Both the position numbers and the translations under genes were made by a program. A stretch of 56,897 nucleotides of DNA. Origin: Paenibacillus dendritiformis. GTDB taxonomy: Bacteria; Bacillota; Bacilli; Paenibacillales; Paenibacillaceae. Positions within the stretch are counted from its first letter, which is position 1. Each line of letters starts with the position of its first letter. A model generated the notes under the pieces. It searched no databases. It was not told the DNA's origin and worked only from the letters and a program-made list of their open reading frames with translations. The stretch covers positions 1-56,897 of the forward strand of contig NZ_LDIG01000168.1 of assembly GCF_015845845.1 (NCBI RefSeq), read 5' to 3'. Below are positions 53,587-56,897 of this stretch, one piece after another.

Positions 53587-54378
53587 ATGAAGGACACACA
53601 TCGCGGACTCGCCCTGTTTACGGCTCTCGTCTTTCTCTTTTTGCTTGGGCCGCTGCTTATCATTATGGCTACGTCGTTCGGAGACAGCTCCGTGCTCAGA
53701 TTTCCGCCGGAGGGGTTCTCCTTCCGCTGGTATCGCAATATTTTCGACGTCGAGATGTTCATGACGACATTCAAGGTGACGATTGTCGTCGCCCTGGCGG
53801 GGAACCTGATTGCGCTTCTCATCGGCGTTCCCGCCGCTTATGCCCTCAGCCGCTTCCATTTCCGGGGCAAAGGGCTGCTGAATTCGATTTTCATCTCGCC
53901 CATCCTGATACCGGGCGTCGTGCTCGGCTTCACGATGCTGAAATATTTGGTCGTCCAGTTCCAACTGCCGATCTACACCAGCCTGTTAATCGGGCATATC
54001 GTGCTGATGCTGCCGTTCATCATTCGCGTCATCGCATCGAGCTTGTCGAACTTCGATTATGCGGTCGAGGAAGCGTCCATGAGTCTGGGCGCCAGCCGCC
54101 TGAAGACCTTCTTCACGGTCGTGCTGCCGAATATCCGCTCGGGACTGATCGCGGGCGTGCTGCTCGCCTTCCTCGAATCGTTCAACAACGTCGACATCTC
54201 GGTGTTCATGACCGGACCGGGGGTCAGCACGCTGCCGATCCAGATGCTGACCTATGTCGAGAACTATTTCGATCCGACCATTGCCGCCATCTCGGTGCTG
54301 CTGATGGTCGTGACGGCCCTGCTGATGTTCTTGATCGAGCGCCTGATGGGACTCTCCTACTTCACGAAAAATAACTAG
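53587..54378 (+). CDS. potC: PotC-like ABC transporter permease
   Basis: A 263-residue permease starting at ATG 53587; the ribosome site AAGGGG lies over the end of potB. Six membrane segments; EAA loop EEASMSLGASRLKTFFTVVL; late block STLPIQMLTYVENYFDPTIA, frequent in PotC-type proteins. It forms the pore with the preceding permease. Confidence 0.88.
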   Translation: MKDTHRGLALFTALVFLFLLGPLLIIMATSFGDSSVLRFPPEGFSFRWYRNIFDVEMFMTTFKVTIVVALAGNLIALLIGVPAAYALSRFHFRGKGLLNSIFISPILIPGVVLGFTMLKYLVVQFQLPIYTSLLIGHIVLMLPFIIRVIASSLSNFDYAVEEASMSLGASRLKTFFTVVLPNIRSGLIAGVLLAFLESFNNVDISVFMTGPGVSTLPIQMLTYVENYFDPTIAAISVLLMVVTALLMFLIERLMGLSYFTKNN

Positions 54379-54400
54379 CATAAACGGAGGCCTGACGACC

Positions 54401-55360
54401 ATGGAATACCTATCCCTGCAACATATAGCGGTAGCTTATGAAAAAAATACGATTTTGAAAGATTTCTCGCTCAATATTCAGGAAGGGGAGCTTATCTCCC
54501 TGCTCGGCCCTTCGGGCTGCGGCAAGACAACGACGCTCCGTCTCATCGCCGGCTTCCTGGAGGCGAAGGACGGCAAGTTCATGTTCAAGGGCAAGGATTA
54601 CACGAAGATGCCGGTGAACAAGCGGAACTTCGGCTTCGTCTTCCAGAGCTACGCGCTGTTCCCGCATATGACCGTGTTCGACAATGTCGCTTACGGACTG
54701 CGCCTGCGGAAGGTCGACAAGGCGGAGATCGGGAAGCGCGTCCTCGCCATGCTGGAGATCGTCAATCTGAAGGGCTTCGAGAAGCGATTCCCGGGCGAGC
54801 TCTCCGGCGGCCAGCGCCAGCGCGTCGCGATTGCGCGCGCGCTCGTCATCGAGCCGGATCTGCTGCTGTTCGATGAGCCGCTCAGCAACCTGGACGCCAA
54901 TCTGCGCGTCAACATGCGCGTCGAGATCCGGCGCATTCAGAAGCAGCTTGGCATTACGACCGTCTATGTCTCGCATGATCAGGAGGAATGCTTCTCGATC
55001 TCGGACAAGGTGGCGATCATGAACAAAGGCATCATCGAGCAATTGGACGCCCCGGCCAACATCTACAAATACCCGGCCACCGAATTCGTCGCCCGCTTCA
55101 TCGGGTTCAACAACTTCATCGAATTCGGAAGCATGAAGCAGGACGGCAACGTCATCACCCTCGAAGGGGAAGGGAATGTGCGGCTCCAGGTCATCCACCG
55201 CTCGGGACACCCGATCACCGATGCGATGAAAGGCGCCCTCCGGCCCGACAATGTCATTAAGATAAGGCGCGGAAACCATAATCAAGCACAAGAGCAGGTT
55301 ATCAAAAAGATAGCCCGCTCTTTTTTTTGTTTCAAAAGAAAATCAAGACTTAACAGGTAG
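54401..55360 (+). CDS. potA: PotA-like ABC transporter ATPase, truncated by an IS4-family element
   Basis: Walker A is GPSGCGKTT (36-44), followed by the Q-loop FVFQSYALFPHMT, signature ELSGGQRQRVAIARAL, Walker B LLLFDEP and the H-loop YVSHDQEE. The nucleotide-binding domain is thus complete. Native sequence ends at residue 283 (GALRPD), where the insertion sequence begins. The last 36 residues (NVIKIRRGNHNQ and onward) are read from the IS and include a basic tail. The family is usually about 340-380 residues, so the C-terminal TOBE/regulatory domain is largely lost. The ATPase may still work but would be misregulated or unstable. Confidence 0.88.
   Translation: MEYLSLQHIAVAYEKNTILKDFSLNIQEGELISLLGPSGCGKTTTLRLIAGFLEAKDGKFMFKGKDYTKMPVNKRNFGFVFQSYALFPHMTVFDNVAYGLRLRKVDKAEIGKRVLAMLEIVNLKGFEKRFPGELSGGQRQRVAIARALVIEPDLLLFDEPLSNLDANLRVNMRVEIRRIQKQLGITTVYVSHDQEECFSISDKVAIMNKGIIEQLDAPANIYKYPATEFVARFIGFNNFIEFGSMKQDGNVITLEGEGNVRLQVIHRSGHPITDAMKGALRPDNVIKIRRGNHNQAQEQVIKKIARSFFCFKRKSRLNR
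55291..55328 (+). terminator. Terminator inside the left end of the IS4-family element
   Basis: AGAGCAGGTTATC (55291-55303) pairs imperfectly with GATAGCCCGCTCT (55309-55321), loop AAAAA, followed by a run of T. It would end the pot transcript and shield the transposase from read-in transcription. Confidence 0.8.
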
Positions 55361-55408
55361 ATGGATATGTGTGGCGAAGCCCCTTGAAAAAACGAGGAGG
55401 TTACGCCA

Positions 55409-56731
55409 ATGAATGAGTACGCGAATTCGCTAAAAGAAACGCTGACATCCCTCATACGAGAAATGGCAGCCGCACCAGCACCTTATGTCAAAAACCCTGA
55501 AAAAGATTTTACCCGAAAGAAAAAGCTATCCTTTGAAACGGTGATGCAACTCCTGATCTCCATGGGGGGCAACAGCATATATAAGGAACTCCTGGAATCC
55601 CAAGGTTATAACGTAAACACCGCAACCACTTCCGCTTTTGTCCAACAGAGGAATAAAATCCTGCCGTCTGCTGTGGAATTCTTGTTTCACGCATTTACGC
55701 AATCGTATACGGATATCAAGGACTACCGAGGGTATCGATTACTTGCCGTTGACGGTTCGGATTTACATATCGCAACTGACTCTGCGGACACGGACACCTA
55801 TTTTCAAAGTCAACCGAACACGAAAGGCTATAGCCTTCTGCATTTGAACGCTGCCTATGACTTGTGCAACAGACTGTACGTGGATGCCATTGTTCAACCA
55901 CGAAGGTTGTGCAACGAGGGAAGGGCGCTGGCTGCTATGGTTGACCGTTCTCCCATCAAGGGCAAAACCATTGTTATTGCCGATAGAGGTTATGAAAGTT
56001 ACAACAATTTCGCGCACCTTGAACGCAAAGGGTGGAACTATGTCATACGGGTAAAGGATTTGGATTCCAATGGTATTCTTTCGGGCTTGCGTTTGCCCTC
56101 TAGCGGAGAGTTTGATAGGGACGTTCATCTGACACTCACCAAAAAACAAACCAAAGAGGTCAAGGCTAATCCCGAGATGTACAAGTTCGTTCCTTCCACG
56201 TCTACATTTGATTTTTTGGATTTGCATGAGAACTTGTTTTACCCGATTACCTTTCGGGTTGTTCGTTTCGTCCTGCCTCATGGCGCTTATGAGACCGTCA
56301 TTACGAATCTTTCTGCCGCTGATTTCCCACCCGATGAAATCAAGTCTATGTATAACAGGCGATGGGGCATTGAAACCTCTTTCAGGGCATTAAAGTACAC
56401 TGTCGGTCTGACGAATTTTCACGCAAAGAGACGAGAGTCCATCACCCAAGAGATTTTCGCAAGAATGATCATGTACAATTTCGCTGAAATGATGACCTCA
56501 CACGTCGTCATTTCCCAAATGGATAAACGGCACTCATACCAAGTCAACTTCACGGTTGCCGTTCACGTTTCTAGACATTTCCTGCGCTCACGGCACGATG
56601 AACCCCCGCCCGATGTTGAAGCACTGATCCGCAAAAACATTTTGCCGATTCGCCCCGTTCGCCCAGGGCAGCAGAATACGCGCAAAATACGCTACAAATC
56701 AGTTGTTAGCTTCGTCTATAGAGTAGCATAA
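55409..56731 (+). CDS. IS4-family transposase
   Basis: A 440-residue DDE transposase. D115 lies in LLAVDGSDLHIA, D192 in IVIADRGYESYN, and the YREK signature YNRRWGIETSFRALKY (315-330) contains E322. The start follows AACGAGGAGGTTACGCC. The frame is full length and uninterrupted, so the element is potentially active. Inserted in the same direction as the pot operon. Confidence 0.95.
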   Translation: MNEYANSLKETLTSLIREMAAAPAPYVKNPEKDFTRKKKLSFETVMQLLISMGGNSIYKELLESQGYNVNTATTSAFVQQRNKILPSAVEFLFHAFTQSYTDIKDYRGYRLLAVDGSDLHIATDSADTDTYFQSQPNTKGYSLLHLNAAYDLCNRLYVDAIVQPRRLCNEGRALAAMVDRSPIKGKTIVIADRGYESYNNFAHLERKGWNYVIRVKDLDSNGILSGLRLPSSGEFDRDVHLTLTKKQTKEVKANPEMYKFVPSTSTFDFLDLHENLFYPITFRVVRFVLPHGAYETVITNLSAADFPPDEIKSMYNRRWGIETSFRALKYTVGLTNFHAKRRESITQEIFARMIMYNFAEMMTSHVVISQMDKRHSYQVNFTVAVHVSRHFLRSRHDEPPPDVEALIRKNILPIRPVRPGQQNTRKIRYKSVVSFVYRVA

Positions 56732-56897
56732 TTCGTTTCATATGAACATTTTTTAAGCGGATCTTCCGTCCGCTTTGTTTGCTGTACGCTTTTTCCTTGC
56801 TTGCACCAAAAACAAACGGCACAGGGCTTTTTCCCATGCCGTTTCGGATTCCATTTTTATTTCCGCTCTTGTCTTTGAGCTTAACTTAATGACATTG

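Larger units (their letters stand above)
55249..56897 (+). mobile_element. Complete IS4-family insertion sequence
   Basis: The left terminal repeat CAATGTCATTAAGATAAG starts at 55249. The right end of the window, read on the minus strand, is CAATGTCATTAAGTTAAG, matching 17 of 18 bases. The element is therefore 1649 bp and ends exactly at the last base of the window. It contains one transposase gene and an internal terminator near the left end. The target duplication cannot be seen because the right flank is absent. Confidence 0.9.

Noticed and set aside
1..56897. Prophage, secretion system, defence island or biosynthetic cluster
   Set aside because: No integrase, capsid, nuclease-defence or NRPS/PKS genes were seen; the content is transport, regulation, envelope and purine genes.

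Overview
The window looks like chromosomal DNA of a Paenibacillus-type Gram-positive spore former. It is GC-rich (my estimate by eye is mid-50s percent) with strong AGGAGG-like ribosome binding sites. It carries an S-layer-homology protein, stalk-domain (copper amine oxidase N-like) secreted proteins, several LplB/YtcP-type carbohydrate ABC cassettes, LacI and XRE regulators, and a guanine riboswitch. Both ends lie in insertion sequences: an IS1380-family element on the left, and a complete IS4-family element on the right whose outer inverted repeat is the last base of the window.

Layout. 1-1.6 kb: IS1380-type transposase beside a 3' relic of a group II intron. 1.8-6.3 kb: a cell-surface pair (three-SLH protein plus a 1103-residue secreted protein with an Ig-like domain). 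6.9-8.6 kb: PadR repressor and a HAAS-FtsW/RodA-like membrane protein. 8.9-15.6 kb: polysaccharide deacetylase, then a tightly overlapping MoxR ATPase / DUF58 / transglutaminase operon. 15.8-17.6 kb: LacI regulator and a 37-bp tandem repeat tract. 17.7-20.7 kb: XRE-cupin regulator divergent from tdh-kbl (threonine to glycine plus acetyl-CoA). 20.8-22.9 kb: DeoR regulator with a striking 10-bp phased operator, and an MFS transporter. 23.2-24.4 kb: an AT-richer islet with an HTH protein fused to a complete desulfoferrodoxin-like module, followed by a frameshifted isochorismatase-type hydrolase.

25-30 kb: Gfo/Idh/MocA oxidoreductase plus ABC cassette 1 (two permeases and a lipoprotein), then a convergent serine hydrolase. 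31-41.8 kb: ABC cassette 2 with a GH3 beta-glucosidase, a GH94 phosphorylase resembling 1,2-beta-oligoglucan phosphorylase, and a LacI regulator. This is a probable sophoro-oligosaccharide uptake and phosphorolysis locus, but the GH3 gene seems to have lost about 70-80 internal codons. 42-43.1 kb: three small genes of uncertain role. 43.3-47 kb: ABC cassette 3, decaying: its binding protein is frameshifted and joined by a deletion to the tail of an AraC-type response regulator. 47-51.5 kb: guaA, a stalk-domain protein, and a guanine-riboswitch-controlled NCS2 purine permease. 51.6-55.3 kb: a PotD-B-C-A-type ABC operon whose ATPase gene is cut by the IS4 element.

The recurring themes are carbohydrate uptake, cell-envelope biology and active gene decay: two single-base frameshifts in or beside short A runs, two deletions and one IS disruption. 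No tRNA, rRNA, CRISPR array or prophage was seen. Functions come from motif reading by eye; no database search was run.
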